A DNA stretch of 64,000 nucleotides from Ohtaekwangia sp. (GCA_021155195.1 JAJNPV010000037.1:806001-870000), one strand, 5' to 3'; positions 8,845 to 17,848 are shown, counted from the first letter of the stretch. A program made the numbers and translations. The notes: generated by a model not told the origin, from the sequence alone.

Positions 8845-10389
8845 ATGAAAAAAAATATTATAGCGTCTTGTATTTGTACCCTTGTGTGCGTGCTGTTCAT
8901 TACATCGTGTGAGAATGAATTGCCTACCATGGCGGAATATTCTGCTTATGCATTTTCCGGCTTAGATGTGGATGGTGGCGATTGGACTCCTATTCTTTTA
9001 ACAAGTTCGGATCAAATTTCGGTTGCTACTCCTGCAGATGTCACCTCAAGTGAATATCTAGCTGAGTTGGCCTCACTAAAATCAGAACAGGCTTCCTTGA
9101 ATGGCGATCAAAAAAGAGCAATTGAATATTGGACAAACAATCCCGTGCTTCGATGGAATGAAATAGCTTTAGAGTTAATAGCAAAATATAATCTTATCCC
9201 AGGTCCAAATGAGGACGGCACTTATACTCTTCCTAATTCAGCGGCTCCTGAAGGACCACCTCTGTTTCCTTTTGCTCATCCACCTTATGCGGTTCGGGCG
9301 CTTGCTTATTTAAGTGTAGCGCAATTTGATGGATTGATTTCGGCCTGGCATTATAAATACACCTTTAACCGCCCGGCTCCTTATCAGGTGGATAATTCAA
9401 TTAACTCGGCCTACAAGCAAAACAACATTCCATCTTATCCATCCGATGGTGCCGTGGTAGCAGTATCGGCACGCGATATATTAACCGCGATGTTTCCGCT
9501 TGAAAAGGAGTACCTGAAAGCTAAGGCGGAAGAGCATTTACAAAGTTTAATTTGGGCTGGCGTTAACGTAGAGAGTGATATAACAGCTGGAAAGTTTATT
9601 GGAGCTGAGGTTTCAAAACTTGCTTTGGCAAGGGCCTCAACCGATGGAATGAAAAAAGCGCAATGCCCTAAACCAGTTTCTGATTCAATCAAGGCAGCAG
9701 CCTTTAACAGGTTTGGTTGGCAATGGGATAATCTTGAGATTCCGACAAGACCTGTTGGATTAACCCCCCTTTACGGTAAAGTAAAAATGTGGAATGTTCC
9801 AACAGTTGAAGAAGTGCGGCCAGGTATACCCCCAGCTCCAGGTTCGGATGAATACAATACGAACCTTCAGGAACTCATAAATCATCAGGATCATATGACT
9901 CAGGAAAAAAGAAGAATTGCAAATTTCTGGCAAGACGGATTAGGCACCTATACACCGCCTGGGCATTGGAATAAAATCGCCAAAGATTATCTTTTAAAAT
10001 ACAAGGAGAATCCACTTCGCACAGCACGCACGTTCGCCTACTTAAATGTGGCCATGATGGATGGGGGTATTAGCTGTTGGGATGCCAAATATTATTATCA
10101 CTATCCACGACCGATTCAGCAAATTCCAGGATTTAAAACTATTGCTGGCACACCCAACTTTCCAAGTTACACATCCGGGCACAGTGTATTTTCTGCTGCT
10201 GCTGCGGAAGTGTTGGCCTATATATATCCATCCGAAGCAAGTCAGGTGCGAGCCTGGGCAATTGAAGCTGCCGAGTCAAGAATTTATGGTGGCATTCATT
10301 GGCGATTTGATGCTGAAGTAGGAACTACGCAGGGAAGAAATGTGGCTGGCTACACAGTTAATAAAGCAAAACAAGACGGAGCCGACTAA
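8845..10389 (+). CDS. PAP2/vanadium-haloperoxidase-like lipoprotein with internal duplication
   Basis: About 514 residues from the ATG at 8845 (an upstream in-frame ATG at 8767 lies inside the previous gene). The signal peptide ends in a lipobox with FITSC, so the protein is probably anchored by lipid. The C-terminal half carries PAP2-superfamily motifs: RPIQQIPG (about 425), SYTSGHSVF with His446, and RIYGGIHWRFDAEVG with His485. The N-terminal half repeats the same layout (LAYLSVAQFDGLISAW, NRPAPYQ, PSYPSDGAVVA) but has Asp201-Gly202 where the Gly-His of the motif should be, so that copy is likely inactive. Known members cleave phosphate esters or oxidise halides; which applies here is not clear. 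The stop overlaps the next ATG by one base. Confidence 0.88.
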   Translation: MKKNIIASCICTLVCVLFITSCENELPTMAEYSAYAFSGLDVDGGDWTPILLTSSDQISVATPADVTSSEYLAELASLKSEQASLNGDQKRAIEYWTNNPVLRWNEIALELIAKYNLIPGPNEDGTYTLPNSAAPEGPPLFPFAHPPYAVRALAYLSVAQFDGLISAWHYKYTFNRPAPYQVDNSINSAYKQNNIPSYPSDGAVVAVSARDILTAMFPLEKEYLKAKAEEHLQSLIWAGVNVESDITAGKFIGAEVSKLALARASTDGMKKAQCPKPVSDSIKAAAFNRFGWQWDNLEIPTRPVGLTPLYGKVKMWNVPTVEEVRPGIPPAPGSDEYNTNLQELINHQDHMTQEKRRIANFWQDGLGTYTPPGHWNKIAKDYLLKYKENPLRTARTFAYLNVAMMDGGISCWDAKYYYHYPRPIQQIPGFKTIAGTPNFPSYTSGHSVFSAAAAEVLAYIYPSEASQVRAWAIEAAESRIYGGIHWRFDAEVGTTQGRNVAGYTVNKAKQDGAD

Positions 10390-12569
10390 TGCGGAGAATT
10401 CTCTTGATATTATTTTTTATTGGTATAGTGCTAACGATTAGTGCTCAGGACCCGGTTGATACAATTCAAACAAAACGGCTTGATGAGGTTGTTATTAAAG
10501 CACCCCGTTTAAATGATATTGGAAGATTACCGGAAGCACAAGGTACGCGGGTATGGTCAGGTAAAAAGAATGAGGTTATCAATTTGCAAAGCTTGAATGC
10601 AAACATAGCAGAGAAAACCGGGCGCCAGATTTTTGCTAAGGTGCCCGGAGTATTTGTGTATGATATGGATGGCAGTGGAAATCAGATGAACATTTCCACG
10701 CGTGGCCTCGATCCTCATCGTGGGTGGGAATTTAATATTCGAAGGAATGGTGCAATCACCAATTCGGATATGTATGGTTATCCGGCCAGTCATTATAGCA
10801 TTCCTATGGAAGCGATTGAACGGATCGAGTTGGTTCGGGGCACAGGTTCATTGCAGTATGGCGCCCAGTTTGGAGGCATGCTTAATTATGTCACTAAAAA
10901 ACCGGATAGTACCAAATCGTTTAGCCTTGAGAACATCACCTCAGTAGGGTCATATGGGTTATTAAGCACGTACCTCGCAGCAAGTGGAAAAGTAGGTAAG
11001 TTTCAATACATGACGTATTATACAAAACGTGTTTCTGATGGGTATCGGCAAAACGGAGATACAGATTATGATGCGCAATCTTTTTTAATAACCTATGCAC
11101 CTTCCGCCCAATTAAAACTTAATGCCGAGTTAAGCAGATCAAAATATATTTATCATCTGCCAGGTGCGCTTACCGATGCAAAATTTAATGATGACCCTCG
11201 GCAATCATCACGATCCCGAAATTATTATAGCCCGGAGATTTATGTGCCCTCTTTGCAGATGGATTGGGACCTTGGCAATCAAACAAGACTTTTGCTTCAT
11301 ACGTCTGCAGTGTTAGGGTACCGCAACAGCGTTATGTTTGATAAACCTGCCAATGTGGAAGATGTGATTGATCCGGTTACGTTACAGTATGCGCCCCGAC
11401 AAGTGGACGTTGATAACTACAATAGTTATACTACTGAATTGCGCGTGCTTCATAATTATTCACTTTTTGGCAGGACAAGTAATTTGGTGGCGGGCGTGCA
11501 ATACATGAACAATGATTTGCATCGGCAGCAGCAAGGAAAAGGAACGACAGGAACGGATTACGATCTTACCCTTACCGAGCCTGGATTTGGCAGAGACATG
11601 CACTTGAAATCGAATAACATTGCACTGTTCGTAGAAAATAAATTTCAACTGACGGATCACCTGTCAATTACACCGGGAGTCCGGATTGAATCAGGTGAAT
11701 CCGCAATGAGTGGAGTGATCAGCTATTACGATCCGCAAGGCGTACCGAATACAATCGAACATAAGTTTCCGTTGTTAGGGATCAATGCGCAATACAAAGC
11801 TGGAAATGGAAACTCATTTTATGCAGGCTGGTCTCAGGCGTATCGTCCTGTTATTTTCAAAGACATTGTTCCATCATCTACTTATGAAATTGTAGACAAA
11901 AATTTGAAAGATGCTTATGGATATAATGCCGAAGCCGGGTTTCGTGGTCACTCCAACCGATTGCGTTGGGATGTTGGCGTGTTCAGGGTTAAGTATAATA
12001 ACCGATTGGGCTCGCAAGCCACCTACGATGAGAACAATGTTTTTTATCTCTACCGAACGAACATCGGCAATTCCTTAACGGATGGAGCGGAACTATTTAT
12101 GGAGTATCAGATGGTAGATCTAAAACAAATCTCTGCTTCTGTATTTACATCAACTGCGTTTATGAATGGAAGATACACTGATGCACAGATAAGATATGGT
12201 GATGCCAATGTAGATGTATCAGACAATAAGTTGGAAAGTGTGCCCGAAGCAATAACACGCAATGGCCTTTCTTTAAAAACAAAAAGGGCAAGCTTGTCAT
12301 TTTTGTTTAGCTATGTGAGCGATAGCTATGCTGATGCACTTAATACCGTTGAGCCTTCGGCTAATGGTGCGGTGGGAGTAGTACCTGCTTATGGTCTCTT
12401 TGATATAAACTCTACGTTCTTGATTCTAGATCAGATCACTCTAAGGGTAAACATAAATAACGTTACGAATAAACAGTATTTCACAAAGCGACCCTCATTC
12501 TATCCTGGGCCGGGTATTTGGTCTTCTGATGGCAGATCGCTGGTGGTTTCGGTGGGCTTTAAATTTTAA
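10389..12569 (+). CDS. TonB-dependent outer-membrane receptor
   Basis: Outer-membrane active transporter of 726 residues. Signal peptide about 1-19 (ending TISAQ), a TonB-box-like RLDEVVIKAP near residue 30, a plug domain about 60-165 (GRQIFAKVPGVFVYDMDG, QMNISTRGLDPHRGWEF, AIERIELVRGTGSLQYGAQFGG), then a 22-strand barrel ending with a C-terminal aromatic strand (SLVVSVGFKF). No carboxypeptidase-like N-terminal domain, so it is of the siderophore/FecA type rather than a SusC. The substrate is probably an iron chelate or a similar organic ligand. Its ATG overlaps the stop of the PAP2 gene (TAATG), indicating coupled translation; no partner TonB genes are in the window. Confidence 0.94.
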   Translation: MRRILLILFFIGIVLTISAQDPVDTIQTKRLDEVVIKAPRLNDIGRLPEAQGTRVWSGKKNEVINLQSLNANIAEKTGRQIFAKVPGVFVYDMDGSGNQMNISTRGLDPHRGWEFNIRRNGAITNSDMYGYPASHYSIPMEAIERIELVRGTGSLQYGAQFGGMLNYVTKKPDSTKSFSLENITSVGSYGLLSTYLAASGKVGKFQYMTYYTKRVSDGYRQNGDTDYDAQSFLITYAPSAQLKLNAELSRSKYIYHLPGALTDAKFNDDPRQSSRSRNYYSPEIYVPSLQMDWDLGNQTRLLLHTSAVLGYRNSVMFDKPANVEDVIDPVTLQYAPRQVDVDNYNSYTTELRVLHNYSLFGRTSNLVAGVQYMNNDLHRQQQGKGTTGTDYDLTLTEPGFGRDMHLKSNNIALFVENKFQLTDHLSITPGVRIESGESAMSGVISYYDPQGVPNTIEHKFPLLGINAQYKAGNGNSFYAGWSQAYRPVIFKDIVPSSTYEIVDKNLKDAYGYNAEAGFRGHSNRLRWDVGVFRVKYNNRLGSQATYDENNVFYLYRTNIGNSLTDGAELFMEYQMVDLKQISASVFTSTAFMNGRYTDAQIRYGDANVDVSDNKLESVPEAITRNGLSLKTKRASLSFLFSYVSDSYADALNTVEPSANGAVGVVPAYGLFDINSTFLILDQITLRVNINNVTNKQYFTKRPSFYPGPGIWSSDGRSLVVSVGFKF

Positions 12570-12610
12570 AAAGAATGATATAGATAATTGTTTAGGTTTG
12601 TTGTTAAGTA

Positions 12611-12640
12611 AATGCCGGGTAGGGGTGCCCGGCATTTTTT
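12611..12640 (+). terminator. Rho-independent terminator after TonB receptor operon
   Basis: AATGCCGGG (12611-12619), 8-base loop, CCCGGCATT (12628-12636), followed by a T-run to 12640. A 9-bp perfect GC-rich stem with six Ts, 41 bases after the receptor stop. It closes the three-gene outer-membrane operon. Confidence 0.92.
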
Positions 12641-12731
12641 ATTTTCAACTTATTTCTGCACGCAAACGATTTCACTTATACGATAATTCAATTCTTCTTG
12701 ATTCTTGCATTTGGGTTAGTATATTTATGGA

Positions 12732-14180
12732 ATGTCCTTTACCTCCCTTTTATCTGACTATTCAGTGCGCCCAAAGGTTTGGGATGAAATGTGCCACCAG
12801 GGAGATGTTCGTAGTCATTATCAGGTTTTTTTCGAGTCGCTAAGTGAATCAACATCTGATGAGTTTATGCTCAAGGATGAATTGGCCAAGAAGCTCTTCA
12901 TGAATCAAGGCATTACCTTTACGGTATATAGCGATGGTGAGGGCATAGAAAAAATTTTTCCATTTGATATAATTCCCCGCATTATAACAGCTGCCGAATG
13001 GGCGCATATTGAAGCGGGTATTAAGCAGCGCATTCGTGCGCTCAATATATTCTTACGCGATATTTATCACGATCAGTTTATTGTTAAAGACAAAATAATT
13101 CCGGAAACACTCATTCATTCGTGCCCGGGTTTTTTGCGTGAAATGGTTGGGGTTGATGTTCCGTTTGATATTTACACGCACATTTCGGGCATTGATTTGA
13201 TTCGCGATGGCGATGGATCGTTTTATGTGTTGGAAGATAATCTGCGCACCCCATCGGGCGTTTCGTACATGCTTGAAAACCGAAACATGACCTATCGCAT
13301 CTTTCCAGGTTTGCTTCCGCGAAACAATGTGCGGTCTGTAAAAGATTATCCAGACTTACTGCTAAAGAATCTACTGGGGTTAGCCAACCAACAAAAGAGT
13401 GAGCCTACTGTTGTTATGTTAACTCCAGGTATTTACAACTCAGCTTATTTCGAGCACACTACGCTGGCGCGATTGATGGGTGTGGATTTAGTAGAAGGTA
13501 GAGATCTTGTGGTAGATAATGCGAAGGTCTACATGAAGACTACCGCAGGATTGAAACAAGTAGATGTAATTTACCGGAGAGTTGATGATGAATTTTTAGA
13601 TCCCTTGATTTTCAATCGCGAAAGTATTTTAGGTGTGTCGGGAATATATTATGCCTATAAAATGGGAAACGTGGCCATCGTAAATGCACCGGGCAATGGA
13701 GTGGCCGATGATAAGGCAGTGTATCCGTTTGTGCCACACATGATTAAATATTATTTAAATGAGGAGCCGATTTTAAAAACCGTGCCTACTTACTCTATGG
13801 ATAACCCCGATCATTTTTCGCAAGTGTTTTCGAAGATTGATAGCATGGTGATTAAGAAGACAAATGAGAGTGGGGGCTATGGTATGTTGATGGGGCATGC
13901 GGCTACTGAGAAAGAAGTAGCAGTTTATAAATTGGAAGTAGAAAAAAATCCTCGGCACTTTATTGCACAACCCATTATTAGTTTATCCTCCGTGCCTTGT
14001 TTTTTAAAAGGTAAAGTACAACCACGGCATGTTGACTTGCGGCCATTTGCATTATATGGTCCACAGGGAATTGAAATTGTTCCGGGTGGATTGACCCGGG
14101 TCGCTTTGCGCGAAGGATCATTGGTAGTAAACTCCTCGCAAGGTGGAGGAAGTAAAGACACCTGGGTACTCGGATCATGA
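12732..14180 (+). CDS. Circularly permuted ATP-grasp type 2 protein
   Basis: Protein of 482 residues of the DUF404/DUF407 circularly permuted ATP-grasp family, a predicted ATP-dependent carboxylate-amine ligase in the cytoplasm. Matching features include VWDEMCHQGDVRSHY (about 16-30), FPFDIIPRIITAAEWAHIE, GIKQRIRALNIFLRDIYHDQ, YVLEDNLRTPSGVSYMLENR (about 165-185), VDVIYRRVDDEFLDP, and a C-terminal VVNSSQGGGSKDTWVL. It starts a three-gene set with alpha-E and transglutaminase proteins, which is widespread and was predicted to make or attach peptide-like tags; its substrate is unproven. Confidence 0.93.
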   Translation: MSFTSLLSDYSVRPKVWDEMCHQGDVRSHYQVFFESLSESTSDEFMLKDELAKKLFMNQGITFTVYSDGEGIEKIFPFDIIPRIITAAEWAHIEAGIKQRIRALNIFLRDIYHDQFIVKDKIIPETLIHSCPGFLREMVGVDVPFDIYTHISGIDLIRDGDGSFYVLEDNLRTPSGVSYMLENRNMTYRIFPGLLPRNNVRSVKDYPDLLLKNLLGLANQQKSEPTVVMLTPGIYNSAYFEHTTLARLMGVDLVEGRDLVVDNAKVYMKTTAGLKQVDVIYRRVDDEFLDPLIFNRESILGVSGIYYAYKMGNVAIVNAPGNGVADDKAVYPFVPHMIKYYLNEEPILKTVPTYSMDNPDHFSQVFSKIDSMVIKKTNESGGYGMLMGHAATEKEVAVYKLEVEKNPRHFIAQPIISLSSVPCFLKGKVQPRHVDLRPFALYGPQGIEIVPGGLTRVALREGSLVVNSSQGGGSKDTWVLGS

Positions 14181-14199
14181 TTATGAAAATTAAAGCCAC

Positions 14200-15123
14200 A
14201 TGCTAAGTAGAGTAGCTGATGCAGTATTTTGGATGGCGCGTTATATGGAGCGCACAGATAATATTCTGCGCGTACTTCGCACCAGCTACATTGCTTCGCA
14301 GGACGAGATTCAGGATTTCAATTGGCAATTATGGGTGGATGGATTAGGAGCCTTGGCAAACGACCCGAATGTAAAAGTTTCTAACTACCGGGAGGCACTC
14401 AATCACATGATATTAAGTAAGGAGAACGACACCTCGGTGCTAACTAACATCGTGCGTGCCCGCGAGAATGCCCGCTCGGTTCAGGATTATATTACCAAGG
14501 AAGTGTGGCAGGTGATGAATGAATATTACCATCTGGTGCGCGATCCTAAAACAGAAAATCTTTTATTGAAAAATGATCCGGTAACAGCTTTCGATAATCT
14601 CCTCCGCGAAAGCGTTTTGTTTTATGGTACGGTTGATATTACTATGAATCGGGGGGAAGGGTATATTTTCCTAAGCATAGGAAAATATATTGAGCGCTTA
14701 TTGCGCAGTTTGGATATTTTAGAACTGAAAATGCGCGAGATAGAAGTGGGTGGCAATGAGGCCATGCATTGGAAATATCTACTATACTCCTTATCAGGTT
14801 ACGAGTTTCATAGCAAGCATTATAAAAATGCATTGCACATGGATGATGTTATCCATCAGGTTTTTTTAGATATTCAGTTTCCGCACTCGGTGCTTTATAG
14901 TTTGTTACAAGTAGAGCGCTACTTCAAGCGCCTCGAAGATATTTCGTTGCCAGAACACTTTAAGGAGCTGGAGTTTATGCTCGGTCGTGCAATCAGTAAT
15001 CTTCGGTATGCTTCCAGGAACAATGCAGGTATGGAAGGGGTAACAGATTGGATTTTGGAAACAAGAACAGAAGTAAAAGGAGTAAGTCAAAAATTGGCCA
15101 ATTTATATTTTGGATATTCGTAG
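14200..15123 (+). CDS. Alpha-E domain protein (DUF403)
   Basis: All-helical alpha-E domain protein of 307 residues, beginning with the family's LSRVADAVFWMARYMERTDNILRVL and containing NARSVQDYITKEVWQVMNEYY (about 90-110) and ERLLRSLDILELKMRE. No catalytic residues are evident. It is always found with the permuted ATP-grasp protein, here 19 bases upstream, and is thought to be a structural or adaptor partner of it. The function is unproven. Confidence 0.92.
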   Translation: MLSRVADAVFWMARYMERTDNILRVLRTSYIASQDEIQDFNWQLWVDGLGALANDPNVKVSNYREALNHMILSKENDTSVLTNIVRARENARSVQDYITKEVWQVMNEYYHLVRDPKTENLLLKNDPVTAFDNLLRESVLFYGTVDITMNRGEGYIFLSIGKYIERLLRSLDILELKMREIEVGGNEAMHWKYLLYSLSGYEFHSKHYKNALHMDDVIHQVFLDIQFPHSVLYSLLQVERYFKRLEDISLPEHFKELEFMLGRAISNLRYASRNNAGMEGVTDWILETRTEVKGVSQKLANLYFGYS

Positions 15124-15160
15124 CTATTAATCTTAAGTTAAAATGACTTTTGTGTATAAG

Positions 15161-15231
15161 TTGACAAGTGACAAAATGCAATTGACAATATTGGTCTTAT
15201 CTTCACTGTCAACTGCTTATTGTCAACTGAC
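15161..15231. repeat. TTGACAA/TTGTCAA-rich intergenic repeat
   Basis: Within 71 bases lie TTGACAA, ATTGACAAT, CTGTCAAC and ATTGTCAAC, which are repeated direct and inverted copies of one short word. A shorter version lies at 50487-50516. It may be a member of a dispersed non-coding repeat family of this genome. It separates the alpha-E gene from the transglutaminase gene and might form a hairpin. Confidence 0.45.
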
Positions 15232-15256
15232 TATTTTAGGCTATTAAAATTAAAGC

Positions 15257-16225
15257 ATGCCCTTATTCCATATCCGTCATCGTACCCACTACATCTACAC
15301 GGGATTGATCATTGATTCAGCTAACCAGATTAAGTTGTATCCCATCCATGATAACATACAACGGGTTAATGATCATCGTATTCACATTTCAGGAAGTCCT
15401 GCAATTTCTACGTTCAAAGATTACTTTGGAAATACGACCGGGTTCTTCACTGTGCTTCCGCCACATTCGGAATTGATTATCGAAAATATTATGGCAGTAG
15501 AAATGCTGGCCGCTAACGTTTCCACACAGCGAGATTCGCCCACGGATGTTTGGAAAAAAATTAATAGCCACGAGAGTCAGGCAATCTATCATGATTTCTT
15601 AAAAGCCGAGCAAGCAAAGTGTCAGGTGGAGGTTCAAAAGGCAATCCATGAAATACTTGAAAAAGTACAGCATCCATTAGATACGATCATGGATTTGTCA
15701 AAGTACATCTACGAAAATTTTACTTATGAAAAAGGTGTGACCAGCATCGAAACAAGCGTGGATGAAATCTGGAAGCTTCGCGCAGGTGTGTGTCAGGATT
15801 TTGCACATTTACTATTATACATGCTTCGTTTATTAGGTGTACCCGGAAGATACATCAGCGGATATATTTGTCCGGGCAGTGATGAATGGCGCGGTGAAGG
15901 AGCCACGCACGCCTGGGCAGAAGCGTGGTTGCCTGATATAGGTTGGGTGGGGATTGATCCGACCAATAAATGCCTGGCCGGTGAACGCCATATTCGATTG
16001 GCTATGGGAAGAAATTTTACGGACTGCACTCCGGTAAAGGGAACCTACAAAGGTGCTGTGGAGCATAAGCTAGAAGTAACTGTGGAGTTTGGTTCGAAGG
16101 CGTTTAGCGAAGCACATCTTGCAAAAAACCCAACCCCTACTTTTGTAAGTGGATCGGTAGCCACTGAAGGGGTGCCTCGCAATTCATACATGGCTTACAT
16201 GCAAATGCAACAGCAGCAACAATAA
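15257..16225 (+). CDS. Transglutaminase-like cysteine peptidase family protein
   Basis: Protein of 322 residues with the bacterial transglutaminase N-terminal beta domain (about 1-85, starting PLFHIRHRTHYIY) and the transglutaminase core (about 150-240). The catalytic triad is visible: Cys179 in AGVCQDFAHLLL, His218 in ATHAWAEAW and Asp234 in GIDPTNKC. These proteins are probably peptidases that trim or cleave the product of the partner ATP-grasp ligase, acting in the cytoplasm since there is no signal peptide. The C-terminus ends in a glutamine-rich tail (MQMQQQQQ). It is the third gene of the trio. Confidence 0.93.
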   Translation: MPLFHIRHRTHYIYTGLIIDSANQIKLYPIHDNIQRVNDHRIHISGSPAISTFKDYFGNTTGFFTVLPPHSELIIENIMAVEMLAANVSTQRDSPTDVWKKINSHESQAIYHDFLKAEQAKCQVEVQKAIHEILEKVQHPLDTIMDLSKYIYENFTYEKGVTSIETSVDEIWKLRAGVCQDFAHLLLYMLRLLGVPGRYISGYICPGSDEWRGEGATHAWAEAWLPDIGWVGIDPTNKCLAGERHIRLAMGRNFTDCTPVKGTYKGAVEHKLEVTVEFGSKAFSEAHLAKNPTPTFVSGSVATEGVPRNSYMAYMQMQQQQQ

Positions 16226-16228
16226 AGG

Positions 16229-17698
16229 TCAGGCCTTCAATCCAAAATTTGTATACACTTCTTCTACAACAGTTTTATTATCTGCCATCACCAACAGGTG
16301 ATCATTGGCTTCGATAACCGTTTCGCCATTGGCAGTGATGTATTTGTCATTGCGATGGATCAGTACAATAATTGAACCTTTGGGCATTCCTATTTGAACT
16401 ACCGCTTTACCAACGATGGGCGCATTAGGTGGAATGTCTAGTTCAACAAGTTCAGATTTTATGTCTTCCTTTAATTCGATATCGAGAGGAAAATTTCGTT
16501 TGATACTACCCGGTACACTTACATGAAGCCATCGGGCTACTATGGGTAAGGTTGAGCCTTGCAACACGACCGATGAAACAGAAATAAAGAATACCAGATT
16601 GAAAATGGTATCGGCATAATGCACACCGGCCAACATAGGGTAGGTTGCGAACACGATGGGAGCAGCCCCACGTAATCCTACCCATGAGATAAAAAGTTTT
16701 TTCCTGAAATTAAGTCCTTTAGTGAGAGATAGCGAAAGGAAAACTGCAATAGGGCGGGCTGCAAAGATTAGAAATACTGAAATCAAAATCCCCGGGCCAA
16801 GGATTGGAACTATTTTAGTAGGATAAACAAGTAAGCCCAGCGAAAGGAACATGACGATTTGCATTAGCCATGCTTGCCCGTCATAAAATTTCATCAAGCT
16901 TTTCTTGTGAATAAAATTACTGCTTCCTAAGATTATTCCTGAGATGTAGATGGCAAGAAATCCATTGCCGCCAATAAAATCTGTAAACGAAAATGTAAAG
17001 AACACAAGGGAAAGTATCAACACTGGATACAGCCCGGCTACATCGAGGCGTATTTTATTGATCAGCCAGATCATAGATTTCCCCATTGCAAAGCCGCACA
17101 ATCCTCCCAAAATCATTCCTTTCAGAAATTTGGGAATCAACATGACCACGGAAGCCTCCGGGTTCATAACGATGTAAGTCATGCTGATGGTGAGAAAATA
17201 AGCCATTGGGTCGTTGCTTCCACTTTCAAACTCAAGTGTAGGCCGCAAATTTCCTTTAAGTCCAATACTTCTTGTTCGAAGAATTGAAAATACGGCAGCG
17301 GCATCGGTGGAAGAAACAATAGCACCCAACAACAAACCCTCTGCTATTGTAAAGCCTAGCAGATAGGAGCTAAATATTCCAACTAACAATGCGGTGATAA
17401 GAACCCCTAAAGTAGAGAGCGACAATCCTTGCCAAAGCACAGGCTTTACACTTTCCCATTTTGTATCTAAGCCACCTGAAAATAAAATAAAGGTAAGTGC
17501 AACAACTCCTAAAAACTGAGCTAACCGGGGGTCGTTAAAGTAAATGCCCCCTAGTCCATCCGACCCGGCAAGCATGCCTACAACTAAGAATAGAATCAGC
17601 GTTGGTACCCCAAGTTTGAAGGATGTTTTGCTGGCAATGATGCTAATGAACAGCAAGATCGAACCAAACAATAGAATGTTCTCAACCGATAAACTCAT
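16229..17698 (-). CDS. Potassium/proton antiporter (CPA1, with TrkA-C domain)
   Basis: Cation/proton antiporter of 489 residues in the inner membrane. Twelve or so transmembrane segments cover about 1-385, with GSDGLGGIYFNDP near 46-58, FILFSGGLDTKW and SSTDAAAVFSILRTRSIG (about 128-145), and SGSNDPMAYFL with the transport-site Asn-Asp (about 157-167). The C-terminal RCK_C/TrkA-C domain (about 400-485; GMPKGSIIVLIHRNDKYI, GETVIEANDHLLVMAD) would bind a ligand and regulate transport. This is the NhaP2/CvrA-like arrangement that exports K+. Its stop lies only 3 bases from the stop of the convergent transglutaminase gene, with no terminator between them. Confidence 0.93.
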   Translation of the reverse strand: MSLSVENILLFGSILLFISIIASKTSFKLGVPTLILFLVVGMLAGSDGLGGIYFNDPRLAQFLGVVALTFILFSGGLDTKWESVKPVLWQGLSLSTLGVLITALLVGIFSSYLLGFTIAEGLLLGAIVSSTDAAAVFSILRTRSIGLKGNLRPTLEFESGSNDPMAYFLTISMTYIVMNPEASVVMLIPKFLKGMILGGLCGFAMGKSMIWLINKIRLDVAGLYPVLILSLVFFTFSFTDFIGGNGFLAIYISGIILGSSNFIHKKSLMKFYDGQAWLMQIVMFLSLGLLVYPTKIVPILGPGILISVFLIFAARPIAVFLSLSLTKGLNFRKKLFISWVGLRGAAPIVFATYPMLAGVHYADTIFNLVFFISVSSVVLQGSTLPIVARWLHVSVPGSIKRNFPLDIELKEDIKSELVELDIPPNAPIVGKAVVQIGMPKGSIIVLIHRNDKYITANGETVIEANDHLLVMADNKTVVEEVYTNFGLKA

Positions 17699-17708
17699 TA
17701 AACTATAA

Positions 17709-17748
17709 TTCAGGTTGCCTAAACTACTAAGGGTTTAGGCAACCTGAA
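17709..17748. terminator. Strong 16-bp hairpin between antiporter and small membrane gene
   Basis: TTCAGGTTGCCTAAAC (17709-17724), 8-base loop, then the exact reverse complement (17733-17748): a perfect 16-bp stem. On the minus strand it directly follows the 31-residue gene and precedes the antiporter gene. The following bases are only partly T-rich, so it may be a terminator, an attenuating structure, or an RNA end-protecting hairpin. Confidence 0.6.
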
Positions 17749-17752
17749 AGGA

Positions 17753-17848
17753 TTAAGACATTTTCACAAAAATAAAGAGCGCCACAAACAGCACGCCCAT
17801 CAGGATAACGAACCAAAGTCGCTTGATATCTTCAATAAGATTTTTCAT
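17753..17848 (-). CDS. Small 31-residue single-pass membrane protein
   Basis: An ATG at 17848 opens a 31-codon frame ending in TAA at 17753 that reads MKNLIEDIKRLWFVILMGVL then FVALFIFVKMS. The sequence is a short amphipathic start (residues 1-11) followed by one uninterrupted transmembrane helix (about 12-28) and a Lys at the end. It lies in the gap between the antiporter and the 114-residue gene and is followed by a 16-bp hairpin. Such micro-proteins often bind a larger membrane protein; the antiporter next door is a possible but unproven partner. Confidence 0.55.
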   Translation of the reverse strand: MKNLIEDIKRLWFVILMGVLFVALFIFVKMS

